Of a stretch of 64,000 bases of DNA, positions 46,005 through 55,997 are shown piece by piece (the stretch's first letter is position 1; every line of letters starts with the position of its first letter). The stretch covers positions 62,001-126,000 of the forward strand of contig NZ_AJMM01000008.1 in assembly GCF_000259505.1 (NCBI RefSeq), given 5' to 3'. The notes beneath the pieces were generated by a model. The model was not told where the DNA came from. It ran no database searches and saw only the letters and a program-made list of their open reading frames with translations. This DNA is from Streptococcus sp. SK643 (GTDB lineage Bacteria; Bacillota; Bacilli; Lactobacillales; Streptococcaceae). The position numbers were made by a program, and so were the translations under genes.

Positions 46005-46569
46005 GGAAACAAGATTTGTACTTAATCTACAAAAATTTAGGGTGAGAATTTCATGGTTTTTGAATGACTCAAAACTATATGACAGTATTTTAGAAATCTA
46101 ATCCTTAGTATAAATTAAAAGTTTTTTTAAATCTTATGTTCATTAAGATGAGCTGTATTGATAGATGGAGATGATTCCTAAGAAGAATAGCTAGACTTTG
46201 AAATACTTTTTTAACTTGTTTACTTATCATGATTTAAAAGGAGGTTTTTACCTCTTTTTTATTGCTTTTAAGAGGATAATTGATACAGAATAAGACTAAA
46301 GATTTAGCTTTATATTTTTAGAGTTTTCTCGTAGAAAGAAAATAATTGCATGAAGGATTTTTGATAGTTCATTTTTTAGATGAGTCTGTTTGAAATAGTT
46401 TCTTAAACAGCCATTTATTAGGTTTAAATTACAATAATTAATTGCATTCTGGTCTTTATTTTGATATATTTACTATATATAACATAAAGTTAGGCTCGGT
46501 ATCTATTTGTGTTTTTGGAAGGAGGTTTCTAATAAAAAGTAAACGCTTACTAGATATCGGGAGAAAGAA
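46005..46569. other. Long spacer upstream of bgaA
   Basis: 565 nt. A terminator AAAAGGAGGT/ACCTCTTTT with Ts lies at 46236-46261. Promoter candidate for bgaA: TTGCAT (46442-46447), 17-nt spacer, TATATT (46465-46470), extended TGA. A catabolite-operator-like sequence AAGTAAACGCTTACT lies at 46537-46551. An isolated AAGGAGG (46519-46525) has no start codon at the right distance. The first 230 nt hold no recognisable gene. Confidence 0.55.
46537..46551 (+). promoter_or_regulatory. cre/LacI-type operator-like site before bgaA
   Basis: AAGTAAACGCTTACT is a near palindrome centred on CG. Against the cre consensus it has two mismatches, placed symmetrically, so a LacI-family regulator other than CcpA is also possible. 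It lies downstream of the likely promoter, 18 nt before the start codon. Confidence 0.5.
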
Positions 46570-49500
46570 ATGAGGATTTTAATGGATAAAAGACTTTTTT
46601 ACAAACGGTGTCATTACAGTATTCGAAAATTTGCAATAGGTGCGGCCTCTGTCATGATTGGAGCTAGTATATTTGGTATTTCAGCTGTACAAGCTGAGGA
46701 AGCATCTTCATCCAATACACCATCAGAAGAAACAACTGTTCATCAAGCTCAACCTTTAGATAAGCTTCCCGATGATGTGGCAGCTGCTATCGCAAAGGCT
46801 GATGAGAACGGTGGGCGTGAGTTTGTAAAACCAAAAGCTGAACCGGCAGAAGATAAAGTTACTAAGGATGCAGAACCAACTATACCAGCTAATAAAGATG
46901 GTCATGAATTGGCTAGTCCTAAAGTGCAAACTCCAAATAAAGTAGAAGAAGGAAACAAAGCTGAGAACAAACAGAAATCTGAAGAGACAAATCCAAAGCC
47001 TATTGAATCTGCACCAACAGCTGGAACAGTAGTGAAAGAAGATTCTCAAAAAGATTCTGGAAACGATCAGGTAAAAGCAGATACAGAAATCAAACCTTCT
47101 TCTGACAATTCTAAAGCTATTTCTGATAAGTCCAACAAAGCAGAACTTGATAAAGAGAAACAACTTTTATCGGAACGAAAACAAGACTTTAATAAAGATT
47201 GGTACTTTAAATTAAATGCTCAAGGTGATTTTTCAAAAAAAGATGTGGATGTACATGATTGGTCTAAATTGAATCTTCCGCATGATTGGAGTATTTATTT
47301 TGATTTTGACCATAAGTCTCCTGCTCGAAACGAAGGTGGTCAGTTAAATGGTGGAACGGCTTGGTATCGCAAAACGTTCACAGTTAATGAAGCTGATAAG
47401 AACAAGGATGTACGTATCAATTTTGATGGTGTTTACATGGATTCTAGAGTCTATGTAAACGGTCAATTTGTTGGCCATTATCCAAGTGGATATAATCATT
47501 TTTCTTATGATATCACTAAGTTTTTAAACAAGGATGGTAGTGAAAATTCAATCACTGTTCAAGTGACCAATAAACAACCAAGTAGTCGTTGGTATTCAGG
47601 AAGTGGAATTTATCGTGATGTAACCCTTAGTTATCGTGATAAAGTGCATGTTGCCGAAAATGGTAATCATATCACGACTCCAAAACTTGCTGAGCAAAAA
47701 GAAGGGAATGTTGAAACTCAAGTACAAAGTAAAATTAAAAATGCAGATAAACAATCTGCTAAAGTATTTGTGGAACAACAAATCTTTACCAAAGAGGGGA
47801 AGCCTGTTTCAGAATTGACTCGTTCTGCAACTAAGGTTTTGTCAGAAAATGAAACAGCAGATTTCAATCAAACAATTCTAGTTAATAAGCCAACACTTTG
47901 GACTACGAAAAGTTATCACCCTCAATTGTATGTACTGAAAACAAAGGTATACAAAGAAGGGAAACTTGTTGATGTAACAGAAGATACATTTGGTTACCGT
48001 TATTTCAATTGGACTGCTAAGGAAGGATTCTCTCTAAATGGCGAGCGGATGAAATTCCATGGTGTAAGTATTCACCATGATAATGGTGCTTTGGGGGCAG
48101 AAGAAAATTATAAGGCTACTTATCGGAAATTAAAACTTCTGAAAGATATGGGGGTTAATTCTATAAGGACTACCCACAATCCAGCAAGTCCACAGTTACT
48201 TGATGCTGCAGCAAGTTTAGGTCTTTTGGTTCAAGAGGAAGCTTTTGATACCTGGTATGGTGGTAAGAAAACATACGACTATGGACGTTTCTTTGATCAA
48301 GATGCAACACACCCAGAGGCTAAAAAGGGTGAGAAGTGGTCTGATTTTGATCTCAGAACGATGGTAGAACGGGATAAAAATAATCCATCTATTGTCATGT
48401 GGTCTCTTGGAAACGAAGTGGAAGAGGCAAATGGTAGTCCTCGTTCTATCGAAACTGCTAAACGTTTGAAGGCTATTATCAAGGCGATTGATACTGAGCG
48501 TTATGTCACCATGGGTGAAAATAAATTTAGTCGTGCAGCGACAGGTGATTTCTTGAAACTCGCAGAAATTATGGATGCTGTCGGTATGAACTATGGTGAA
48601 CGTTTTTATGATGCGGTTCGTAGTGCTCATCCAGACTGGCTCATTTATGGTTCTGAGACATCTTCTGCTACTAGAACGCGTGATTCTTATTACAATCCTG
48701 CTCATATCCTTGGACATGATAACCGTCCAAATCGTCATTATGAACAATCTGACTATGGTAATGATCGTGTAGGATGGGGAAGAACAGCTACTGAGTCATG
48801 GACTTTTGACCGTGATCGTGCTGGCTATGCTGGACAATTTATCTGGACAGGTTTTGATTATATTGGGGAACCAACTCCATGGCATAACCAAGATAATACA
48901 CCTGTGAAGAGCTCTTACTTTGGTATCATCGATACGGCTGGTTTACCTAAAAATGATTTCTACCTTTATCGCAGTGAATGGTATAGTGCCAAAGAAAAAC
49001 CAACTGTTCGCATTTTACCACATTGGAACTGGACTGAAGAGACACTCAAAGAACGTAAGATGTTGGTAGATGGAAAGGTTCCGGTTCGCACCTTCTCAAA
49101 TGCTGCCAGCGTTGAATTGTTCTTAAATGGAGAGTCGCTTGGTAAGAAGGAATATACCAAGAAAACGACAGAAGATGGACGGTCTTATCATGAAGGTGCT
49201 AAGCCAAGTGAATTGTATCTCGAGTGGCTTGTGAAATACCAACCAGGCACACTGACTGCGATTGCTCGAGATGAAAAAGGCAACGAAATTGCGCGTGATA
49301 GTGTGACAACTGCAGGAGAACCAGCAAAAGTTCGCTTGACGAAAGAAGAGCATGTCATCACAGCAGATGGTAAAGATCTATCTTATATCCATTATGAGAT
49401 TGTGGATGGCGAGGGGAATGTTGTTCCGACTGCTAACAATCTTGTTCATTTTAATCTTCATGGTCAAGGACAAATCGTTGGGGTCGATAATGGAGAACAA

Positions 49501-52500
49501 GCCAGTCGTGAACGCTACAAAGCTCAAGAAGATGGAACATGGCAAAGACGTGCTTTCAATGGTAAAGGGGTTGTTATTGTAAAATCGATTGAAAAAGAAG
49601 GTAAATTTACGCTTTATGCAGATTCTGCTGGTTTAACTTCTGACAGTGCAACGGTCGCAACTGTTTCTGGTAAGAAAGAAAACCGTCACTTTGTATCCTA
49701 TGCTCCTGTAAAGGCGACAACTGATGTTAGCACAAATCCTGTATTACCTCAGACAGTAACAGCTATTTATAGTGATGGTAGTGTTGAAGAGAAGTCTGTA
49801 ACTTGGGAATTGCCATCTGACTTACTTACAAGCGCAGGTGAGAAGAAAGTATTTGGACGAGTAGAAGGTTTGGAGACCCAAGCTGAAGCACTTGTAAAAG
49901 TGGTTGCCTTAGATAAATGGTTACCAAAAGTTGCTACAGTGCCAGTTGGTACAGCTGCAGCAGATTTGGATAAAACGGTTACAGCTGTTTTGACAGATGG
50001 TAACTTAATTGATACAGAGGTTGTCTCATGGACCTTGAAAGATCCTTCTGCCTTGACAAAAGAAGGTGGACGTACGGAAGCTACTGGTAAATTAGTAGAT
50101 GATGGTCATGAAGTTACGGCAACCTTTATCGCAAGCAATAAGGAAACAATGAGTAATGTTGCAGGAATTACAGTTGGGGATAAAACTCTTGATAACTTTG
50201 ATCCTGGCAAGACTTATTATCGGGTGTCACTTCCTTATACAGCTCCAATCCCGAGTGTTGGAGCTCAAGCTACAGGCTATCAGGTGAACGTACAGCAAGC
50301 TTCGGCTGCAAATAATTATCAGGCTTCAGTATTCTTAAGTAATCAAAAGGGAGATTTGGTACAAAGTTACTTGATTCAATTTGTGAAGGAAGCTCCTGCC
50401 TTGAAACGCTTAGAAGTAGATGTAAAAGGTAAAGAAGAAACTACAGAAGATCAAGTCTTAACTTACCGTGTGATTGGTCAATATGAAGATGGTTCTCAAA
50501 CAGAATTTTCAGCTTCAGATATTCACTTAGAAGTTAAATCTTCTGATGGTGGGCATCTTGAGGTGAATGGACAAAACCTCCTTCTTTATAGCAAAGGACG
50601 CGTGACATTGACACCACGCATCGATAATCAGACAGAGAGCACGGAATCTATAACTACTGAAGTAGTAATTAAAGAAAATAAAGTTAGCAAGAAGATAGTA
50701 AAACTTCATCCAGTATCTGTCTCTACAGATATTCATCAGCAACCTAACCTACCTACACAAGTTGGAGCAGAATTTGATAAAGGCTTGCCTCGTAAGGTAG
50801 CTGTAACTTGGGACAAGGTAGATGAAAAAGAGCTAAGCCGCTATCATAGCTTTACTATTAAAGGCCACGTAGAAGGTACAGATATTGAAGCTCAAGCGAC
50901 TGTAACGGTTGAAGGATTGCAAGTTGCAGAGGAAATCAGTCTCACAGTTCCTAAGGGTGAGACGGTTCAATTGCCAGCCAATGTGCGTGCTTACCATTCT
51001 AACGGAACAACTATCTACAAAGATGTAGTTTGGGATCAGGTTCCAGAAAACTTTAGTCAAACAGAAGGAGTCTATGAAATCAATGGTCGTTTAGTGGGTA
51101 GCAATCTGACCACTAAAGCTCATGTTCGAGTGTCTAGTCAAGTTGTTGCTGGAAATAATATCTCTAAACAATGGACAGGGTCACAATTGCCAGCTGCTAT
51201 TGTTTCCAATACAGGAGGAGATGATTCAGCTAATACCTTGAACGATCTGACTGTGTCAAGAACGCAAACAGATGCTAAAAATAGATGGACTACTTGGAGA
51301 ACAAATACAGATAATGACTGGGCTTCTATCTTGTTTGGTAATTCAGGAGACTTGACGAAACGTTTTGTCAACAATTTATCAGTTGATTTCTATACTGATG
51401 GAGCAATTGGTCTTCCAAAAGAATATGTAGTTGAATATTATGTAGGTAAAGAAATTCCAGATTTACCAAGTGATGTCAGCAATGCTCAGCGTGATACTAA
51501 TCATCCATTTAATAATCCAGACAATTGGAAAGCAGTTGAAAACTTACATGCTCCAAGTCAGCTATCTGCAACTCAAACAAATCACTTTACCTTTGACAAG
51601 GTAGAAACCTATGCTGTTCGTCTTCGAATGAAAAAGGCTGAAGGTACTGCAGGAGTTGGTCTGACAGAGCTAACTGTCCTTGGAAACAAGGTCTTAAGTG
51701 AAACAAGTTCAGATATTTCTATCAAAGTAGATGGCAAGGATCTTGAACACTTTAATCCATCGAAAACAGATTATTATATTCCTCAATCTAGCAAAGAAAT
51801 CACTGCAACAGCTAGCAATAATGGTTTGGTTACTCTTGTTCCGGCAACAAGTCCAAAAGGTGCGACACGTCTTATTTTGAAGGCTGAAGATGGTACTATT
51901 TTAAAAGAATATCGGATCTACCGTAATGATGAAAAAGATACAAGTCTACCTTTAGCAGCTGAAAATGGTGCAACTACTTTGAAGCTCGGAGATACCCTTC
52001 AACTTCCATCAGAAGTCACTGTTTATTATCCAACTTCAAATACTTGGACTACAGATAAACTGGCAGTGAAATGGGATGCTATTCCTAAACATGCAACAGA
52101 GCATGAGGGAAGATTCCAAGTAACTGGTCATGTCATCGGTACAAATCTAACAACGACCATGCAAGTAACAGTTGTAGCTAAAGGAAATCAAGTCATCTCA
52201 GAAAATCCAAGCAACAATGAAACGGATTCTAAAGCCTTTGCTTCAACAACGAACGATACACAAGCAGCTTCACATGATAGAATTTTCTATATCAATGATG
52301 GAAAATTTAATGAGGATGGACGTTGGACAAACTGGTCTCGTACACCAAAAAATCAAGAAACTTCTGTGGGAATATTGTTTAAGAAGAACGGTAACATTAC
52401 CTCACAAGCTATTGGAAAAGTTGCCATGCAGTTCTTTAAAGACAGTGGAACAGATGCTCCAGAGAAAATGGTTTTAGAAAGATATATTGGCCCTGCCTTT

Positions 52501-53742
52501 ACAGAACCAAGTACGATTTCTCGTTATGAAGAAAATGCTGACCATCCATTCAACAAGGCAGAAAATTGGGCACCAATTCCTTACAAAGCTTCTGGAGAAT
52601 TAGTAGCTGGAAAACCAATCGAATTTAACTTTGAACCGGTTCAAGCGACAGCTATTCGTGCTCGAATGACTCGTAAGTCTACTACTAACGGGCTAGCAGT
52701 AGTCGAATTTACAGCCTACTCTGCGGGCAAGGGAGCAGAAGTCGAAACACCATCAGCGACTATTTCGATCGATGGAAAATCATTGGAAAACTTTGATCCA
52801 AATGTGACAGAGTACACCCTAACAACAATGGGAACTAAACCAAAAGTCACTGCAACAACTAGTGGACATGGAGTAGTCACGGTAGTGGATCATGGAAATA
52901 CAAATCTTCCAACGCTTGTTCGTCTTGTTTCCAAAGATGGAAGTCTGGTGAAAGAATATCGTTTACACTTTAAGTCTACCTTCCAAACAACACCGACAGA
53001 AGGCGTTAAGAACTTAGCTGCAGAAGCTCCAAGCTTGGAAATTGAAAAGACTCCACTTCCGTTTAAAGAAGTTATTCGTGAAACCCCTGAACTTGCTCAA
53101 GGTCAACATCGTGTAGTTTCTGAAGGACAAGCTGGAGAAAAAGTTGACTATATTCAAGTATCAGGCACTACTAGAACTCTTGTTCATTTTGAACAAAGAA
53201 AGGCTCAGGACCGTATTATTGAGGTAGGAGTAAAAACATCCATTTCAAGTAGTAAAGGAGAGGAGCCAACTCCTATTAAAGAAGTTTCTGAATTCAAAGG
53301 CGGTGCTAACTTTGTAGAAGCAGCAGTTAACGAAGTTCCAGAATTCAAAGGTGGTGCTAATTTTGTAGAAGCAGCACTAAATGAAGTATCAGAATACACA
53401 GGAATTCTTGCCACTGTAGGAGATCAAGCGGCACCAAGCGTTGAGAAACCTGAATTTAAGGGTGGCGTTAATGCAGTAATGGCTTTGAAACATGAACTTC
53501 CAGAGTACCGCGGTGTTCTAGCTACAGTAGGTAATCAACCAGCTCCTACAGTAGAAAAACCAGAGTTCAAGCTTAATTCGTTAGAAAAAGCTCAGACTTC
53601 AGAAGCACCAGTTCAAGTTGTCAAGGAAGACAAGAGATTGCCAGAAACAGGTGAGAGAGAATCTGAGACAGCCATCTTCCTGGCAGGTGTTAGCTTGGCC
53701 TTGTCAGCAGCACTATTAACTGCAAAACGTAAAGAAGATTAG
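46570..53742 (+). CDS. bgaA: Cell-wall-anchored beta-galactosidase (BgaA type)
   Basis: Surface exoglycosidase that trims terminal beta-galactose from host N-glycans and also serves in adhesion in pneumococcus. 2390 residues. YSIRK signal peptide (residues 16-38), a Glu/Lys-rich linker, then the GH2 catalytic region from about 205. The acid/base is E616 in WSLGNEVEE and the nucleophile E696 in YGSETSS. Bacterial Ig-like modules follow, then two CBM71-like carbohydrate-binding modules (RWTTWRTN near 1575; RWTNWSRT near 1920), EFKGG repeats from about 2240, and the sortase signal LPETG (2357-2361) with hydrophobic tail and KRKED. The start at 46570 has GGGAG 6 nt upstream. About 150 residues longer than pneumococcal BgaA as I recall it. 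Confidence 0.95.
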   Translation: MRILMDKRLFYKRCHYSIRKFAIGAASVMIGASIFGISAVQAEEASSSNTPSEETTVHQAQPLDKLPDDVAAAIAKADENGGREFVKPKAEPAEDKVTKDAEPTIPANKDGHELASPKVQTPNKVEEGNKAENKQKSEETNPKPIESAPTAGTVVKEDSQKDSGNDQVKADTEIKPSSDNSKAISDKSNKAELDKEKQLLSERKQDFNKDWYFKLNAQGDFSKKDVDVHDWSKLNLPHDWSIYFDFDHKSPARNEGGQLNGGTAWYRKTFTVNEADKNKDVRINFDGVYMDSRVYVNGQFVGHYPSGYNHFSYDITKFLNKDGSENSITVQVTNKQPSSRWYSGSGIYRDVTLSYRDKVHVAENGNHITTPKLAEQKEGNVETQVQSKIKNADKQSAKVFVEQQIFTKEGKPVSELTRSATKVLSENETADFNQTILVNKPTLWTTKSYHPQLYVLKTKVYKEGKLVDVTEDTFGYRYFNWTAKEGFSLNGERMKFHGVSIHHDNGALGAEENYKATYRKLKLLKDMGVNSIRTTHNPASPQLLDAAASLGLLVQEEAFDTWYGGKKTYDYGRFFDQDATHPEAKKGEKWSDFDLRTMVERDKNNPSIVMWSLGNEVEEANGSPRSIETAKRLKAIIKAIDTERYVTMGENKFSRAATGDFLKLAEIMDAVGMNYGERFYDAVRSAHPDWLIYGSETSSATRTRDSYYNPAHILGHDNRPNRHYEQSDYGNDRVGWGRTATESWTFDRDRAGYAGQFIWTGFDYIGEPTPWHNQDNTPVKSSYFGIIDTAGLPKNDFYLYRSEWYSAKEKPTVRILPHWNWTEETLKERKMLVDGKVPVRTFSNAASVELFLNGESLGKKEYTKKTTEDGRSYHEGAKPSELYLEWLVKYQPGTLTAIARDEKGNEIARDSVTTAGEPAKVRLTKEEHVITADGKDLSYIHYEIVDGEGNVVPTANNLVHFNLHGQGQIVGVDNGEQASRERYKAQEDGTWQRRAFNGKGVVIVKSIEKEGKFTLYADSAGLTSDSATVATVSGKKENRHFVSYAPVKATTDVSTNPVLPQTVTAIYSDGSVEEKSVTWELPSDLLTSAGEKKVFGRVEGLETQAEALVKVVALDKWLPKVATVPVGTAAADLDKTVTAVLTDGNLIDTEVVSWTLKDPSALTKEGGRTEATGKLVDDGHEVTATFIASNKETMSNVAGITVGDKTLDNFDPGKTYYRVSLPYTAPIPSVGAQATGYQVNVQQASAANNYQASVFLSNQKGDLVQSYLIQFVKEAPALKRLEVDVKGKEETTEDQVLTYRVIGQYEDGSQTEFSASDIHLEVKSSDGGHLEVNGQNLLLYSKGRVTLTPRIDNQTESTESITTEVVIKENKVSKKIVKLHPVSVSTDIHQQPNLPTQVGAEFDKGLPRKVAVTWDKVDEKELSRYHSFTIKGHVEGTDIEAQATVTVEGLQVAEEISLTVPKGETVQLPANVRAYHSNGTTIYKDVVWDQVPENFSQTEGVYEINGRLVGSNLTTKAHVRVSSQVVAGNNISKQWTGSQLPAAIVSNTGGDDSANTLNDLTVSRTQTDAKNRWTTWRTNTDNDWASILFGNSGDLTKRFVNNLSVDFYTDGAIGLPKEYVVEYYVGKEIPDLPSDVSNAQRDTNHPFNNPDNWKAVENLHAPSQLSATQTNHFTFDKVETYAVRLRMKKAEGTAGVGLTELTVLGNKVLSETSSDISIKVDGKDLEHFNPSKTDYYIPQSSKEITATASNNGLVTLVPATSPKGATRLILKAEDGTILKEYRIYRNDEKDTSLPLAAENGATTLKLGDTLQLPSEVTVYYPTSNTWTTDKLAVKWDAIPKHATEHEGRFQVTGHVIGTNLTTTMQVTVVAKGNQVISENPSNNETDSKAFASTTNDTQAASHDRIFYINDGKFNEDGRWTNWSRTPKNQETSVGILFKKNGNITSQAIGKVAMQFFKDSGTDAPEKMVLERYIGPAFTEPSTISRYEENADHPFNKAENWAPIPYKASGELVAGKPIEFNFEPVQATAIRARMTRKSTTNGLAVVEFTAYSAGKGAEVETPSATISIDGKSLENFDPNVTEYTLTTMGTKPKVTATTSGHGVVTVVDHGNTNLPTLVRLVSKDGSLVKEYRLHFKSTFQTTPTEGVKNLAAEAPSLEIEKTPLPFKEVIRETPELAQGQHRVVSEGQAGEKVDYIQVSGTTRTLVHFEQRKAQDRIIEVGVKTSISSSKGEEPTPIKEVSEFKGGANFVEAAVNEVPEFKGGANFVEAALNEVSEYTGILATVGDQAAPSVEKPEFKGGVNAVMALKHELPEYRGVLATVGNQPAPTVEKPEFKLNSLEKAQTSEAPVQVVKEDKRLPETGERESETAIFLAGVSLALSAALLTAKRKED
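53284..53580 (+). repeat. EFKGG repeats inside bgaA
   Basis: Three full EFKGG-type units plus a truncated EFK. The first two are a 51-nt near-perfect tandem duplication (17 residues each: EFKGGANFVEAAVNEVP), separated from the next units by YTGILATVGDQ- and YRGVLATVGNQ-type segments. They form a stalk before the LPETG signal. Confidence 0.8.
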
Positions 53743-53831
53743 TCTGTACGTCTAATGACTTCCTATTTGTAGATATTAGTCGATGATTAAAAAATGGTTT
53801 CTTTTTCAACTATAGTAAGTTGATGCATCTA

Positions 53832-53870
53832 AAAACTGGAGAAGACAATCATGGTCTTCTCCAGTTTTAT
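53832..53870 (+). terminator. Terminator of bgaA
   Basis: Fifteen-base perfect arms AAAACTGGAGAAGAC (53832-53846) and its complement (53854-53868), followed by TATAT. Confidence 0.88.
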
Positions 53871-53890
53871 ATAGGTGTAAGCAAGAGAGG

Positions 53891-53916
53891 TGAATTGTGC
53901 CCCAAAAGTTAGACAG
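53891..53916. mobile_element. Solo IS3-family terminal repeat remnant
   Basis: TGCCCCAAAAGTTAGACAG within this stretch resembles the terminal inverted repeat of IS150-group IS3 elements in streptococci. No transposase or partner end is present, so it is a relic. The match is from memory. Confidence 0.4.
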
Positions 53917-53934
53917 AAAAATAGTAATCCAAAT

Positions 53935-53964
53935 TGCAAGGTGTGTACCTTTTTGTAGTATAAT
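53935..53964 (+). promoter_or_regulatory. Promoter of nnrD
   Basis: TTGCAA (53935-53940), 18-nt spacer, TATAAT (53959-53964). Confidence 0.65.
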
Positions 53965-53984
53965 GAAGTTGAGAGGAAGAAACG

Positions 53985-54836
53985 ATGAAAGTGATGAATC
54001 AATCTTTACTAGAAAAAGTCATTATTGAACGATGTCGTCAAAGTCATAAGGGAAATTACGGACGCTTACTGTTATTGGGTGGAACTTATCCTTATGGAGG
54101 TGCTATCATTATGGCTGCGCTAGCTGCTGTTAAGAGTGGTGCAGGTCTTTTGACAGTTGGTACAGATAAAGACAACATCACAGCCCTTCACAGCCACTTA
54201 CCGGAGGCCATGGCTTTTTCACTGGATGACAAAGAATTACTGACTGAGCAACTAGAGAAAGCAGAGGTGGTTTTACTAGGGCCGGGTTTACGAGATGATG
54301 CTTTTGGAGAAGAACTGATCAAACAAGTCTTTAGAAGCCTAAGTAAAAATCAGATTTTGCTGATGGATGGTGGCGCTTTAACTATCCTTGCTAATACTAA
54401 GCTTGCATTTCCTCCTAGCCAATGTATTCTAACTCCCCACCAAAAAGAGTGGGAAAAATTGTCTGGGATTGCTCTTGATTATCAAAATCCGCAGACAACA
54501 GTTGAGGTTTTAGATAATTTTCCCAAGGGAACTATTTTGGTTGAAAAGGGTCCCTCTACTCGTGTTTGGCAAGCTGGTCAGAAGGATTATTATCAACTTC
54601 AAGTTGGAGGACCTTATCAGGCTACTGGGGGAATGGGAGATACTCTGGCTGGGATGATTGCAGGATTTGCAGGCCAATTCCAGCAAGCCAGTCTCTATGA
54701 ACGAGTTGTAGTTGCAACTCATCTTCATTCAGCTATAGCTCAAGAACTATCTCAAGAAAATTATGTCGTCTTACCGACTGAAATTAGTCACGAGATTCCT
54801 AAAATGATGAAAAAAATATCTCAAAAAGGCACCTGA
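53985..54836 (+). CDS. nnrD: ADP/ATP-dependent NAD(P)H-hydrate dehydratase
   Basis: Repairs damaged NAD(P)H hydrates. 283 residues of the YjeF C-terminal/ribokinase-like fold. The marks are GNYGRLLLLGGTYPYGGA, AALAAVKSGAGLLTVGT, LLMDGGALTIL, TPHQKEW and the catalytic GGMGDTLAGMIAGF. The epimerase domain (NnrE) often fused to it is absent. GAGAGGAAG precedes the ATG. Confidence 0.95.
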   Translation: MKVMNQSLLEKVIIERCRQSHKGNYGRLLLLGGTYPYGGAIIMAALAAVKSGAGLLTVGTDKDNITALHSHLPEAMAFSLDDKELLTEQLEKAEVVLLGPGLRDDAFGEELIKQVFRSLSKNQILLMDGGALTILANTKLAFPPSQCILTPHQKEWEKLSGIALDYQNPQTTVEVLDNFPKGTILVEKGPSTRVWQAGQKDYYQLQVGGPYQATGGMGDTLAGMIAGFAGQFQQASLYERVVVATHLHSAIAQELSQENYVVLPTEISHEIPKMMKKISQKGT

Positions 54837-54853
54837 TGGTTTCAGGCGCCTTT
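54823..54853. terminator. Bidirectional terminator after nnrD
   Basis: GGC-A-CCTGA (54828-54836) pairs with TCAGG-C-GCC (54842-54850); A-run and T-run flank it, so it also serves the minus-strand gene at 54861. Confidence 0.75.
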
Positions 54854-54860
54854 ATATCTT

Positions 54861-55046
54861 TTAGAAAAATCCTTTAATCTTGCCAACGAGGCCATCTAGA
54901 CCTTCAGAACCAGAAATCAACTGTTGAGCTTGAGAGAAGTATTCTCCAAGCTGTTCTTGATTTTCTGCAACAAATGTTTTTGCAGCTTCGAAATCTTTGG
55001 TTTCGATTAGTTCTTTTACTTGATTAAACAAATCTAATGGGTTCAT
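54861..55046 (-). CDS. Small conserved-looking protein, unknown function
   Basis: 61 residues, acidic and helical: NPLDLFNQVKELIETKDF, then VAENQEQLGEYFSQAQQL and a Gly-rich end LDGLVGKIKGFF. GGAGA sits 6 nt before the ATG and a good terminator follows, so it is a real gene. Amphipathic ends could let it lie on a membrane. I recognise no family. Confidence 0.75.
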   Translation of the reverse strand: MNPLDLFNQVKELIETKDFEAAKTFVAENQEQLGEYFSQAQQLISGSEGLDGLVGKIKGFF

Positions 55047-55290
55047 CTTATTCTCCTATTCTTTATTTAACTATTTAACCATCTTTATGATAAAAAATCA
55101 ACTCTAGATTTTAAAGAGCTTTCTAAATCTAAATCTAAATCTAGATATAGGATTTTATGATTTGGATACAAGCAGGGTGAAAGAAAATTAGAAAGTATAC
55201 ATAAAAATGTTCGGTTTTTTTCTAGTGTATTCATGAAATAAAAAATGATACATGTTATAATAAAGTTAGCTCTTAAATGGAGGTGTTTGA

Positions 55291-55974
55291 GTGGAAAATC
55301 TGAAAAAATTGGCAGGAATTAAGGCTGCTGAGTTTGTTACTGACGGTATGGTAGTTGGACTTGGTACTGGCTCAACTGCCTATTATTTCGTGGAAGAAAT
55401 AGGTCGTCGAATCGAGGAAGAAGGTCTACAGATTACAGCTGTGACGACTTCTAGTGTAACTAGTAAACAGGCAGAAGGACTCAATATTCCTCTTAAGTCT
55501 ATTGATCAAGTGGACCTTGTCGATGTGACGGTCGATGGGGCAGATGAAGTGGATAGGCAGTTTAATGGAATCAAAGGTGGTGGCGGTGCCCTCCTAATGG
55601 AGAAGGTGGTCGCGACACCATCCAAAGAATACATTTGGGTAGTTGATGAAAGTAAATTAGTAGAGAAACTAGGTGCTTTTAAATTGCCTGTAGAAGTAGT
55701 CCAGTATGGAGCCGAACAGGTTTTTCGTCGTTTTGAACGAGCTGGCTACAAACCAAGTTTCCGTCAAAAAGACGGTCAACGATTTGTGACTGATATGCAG
55801 AACTTTATCATTGACCTTGCCTTGGATGTCATTGAAGATCCAATTGCCTTAGGACAAGAATTGGACCATGTCGTTGGTGTCGTAGAGCATGGCTTATTCA
55901 ACCAAATGGTGGATAAAGTTATTGTTGCTGGAGAAGACGGGGTTCAGATTTTAACTTCAACAAAAGCAAACTAA
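55291..55974 (+). CDS. rpiA: Ribose-5-phosphate isomerase A
   Basis: Interconverts ribose-5-P and ribulose-5-P. 227 residues with a GTG start at 55291, TGGAGGTG upstream. Phosphate-binding [15 protein letters not shown], the VDGADEVD motif with catalytic Asp residues, and [11 protein letters not shown] are intact. First gene of the nucleoside salvage operon, whose ribose phosphate output it takes up. A TATAAT with extended TGT is at 55256-55261. Confidence 0.97.
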   Translation: MENLKKLAGIKAAEFVTDGMVVGLGTGSTAYYFVEEIGRRIEEEGLQITAVTTSSVTSKQAEGLNIPLKSIDQVDLVDVTVDGADEVDRQFNGIKGGGGALLMEKVVATPSKEYIWVVDESKLVEKLGAFKLPVEVVQYGAEQVFRRFERAGYKPSFRQKDGQRFVTDMQNFIIDLALDVIEDPIALGQELDHVVGVVEHGLFNQMVDKVIVAGEDGVQILTSTKAN

Positions 55975-55997
55975 TCAAAGTAATAAGGAGACATACT

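Noticed and set aside
46756-47163. Minus-strand frame rich in Phe/Cys opposite the bgaA linker
   Set aside because: Arises from the Glu/Lys/Thr repeats of the linker read backwards; no start signals.
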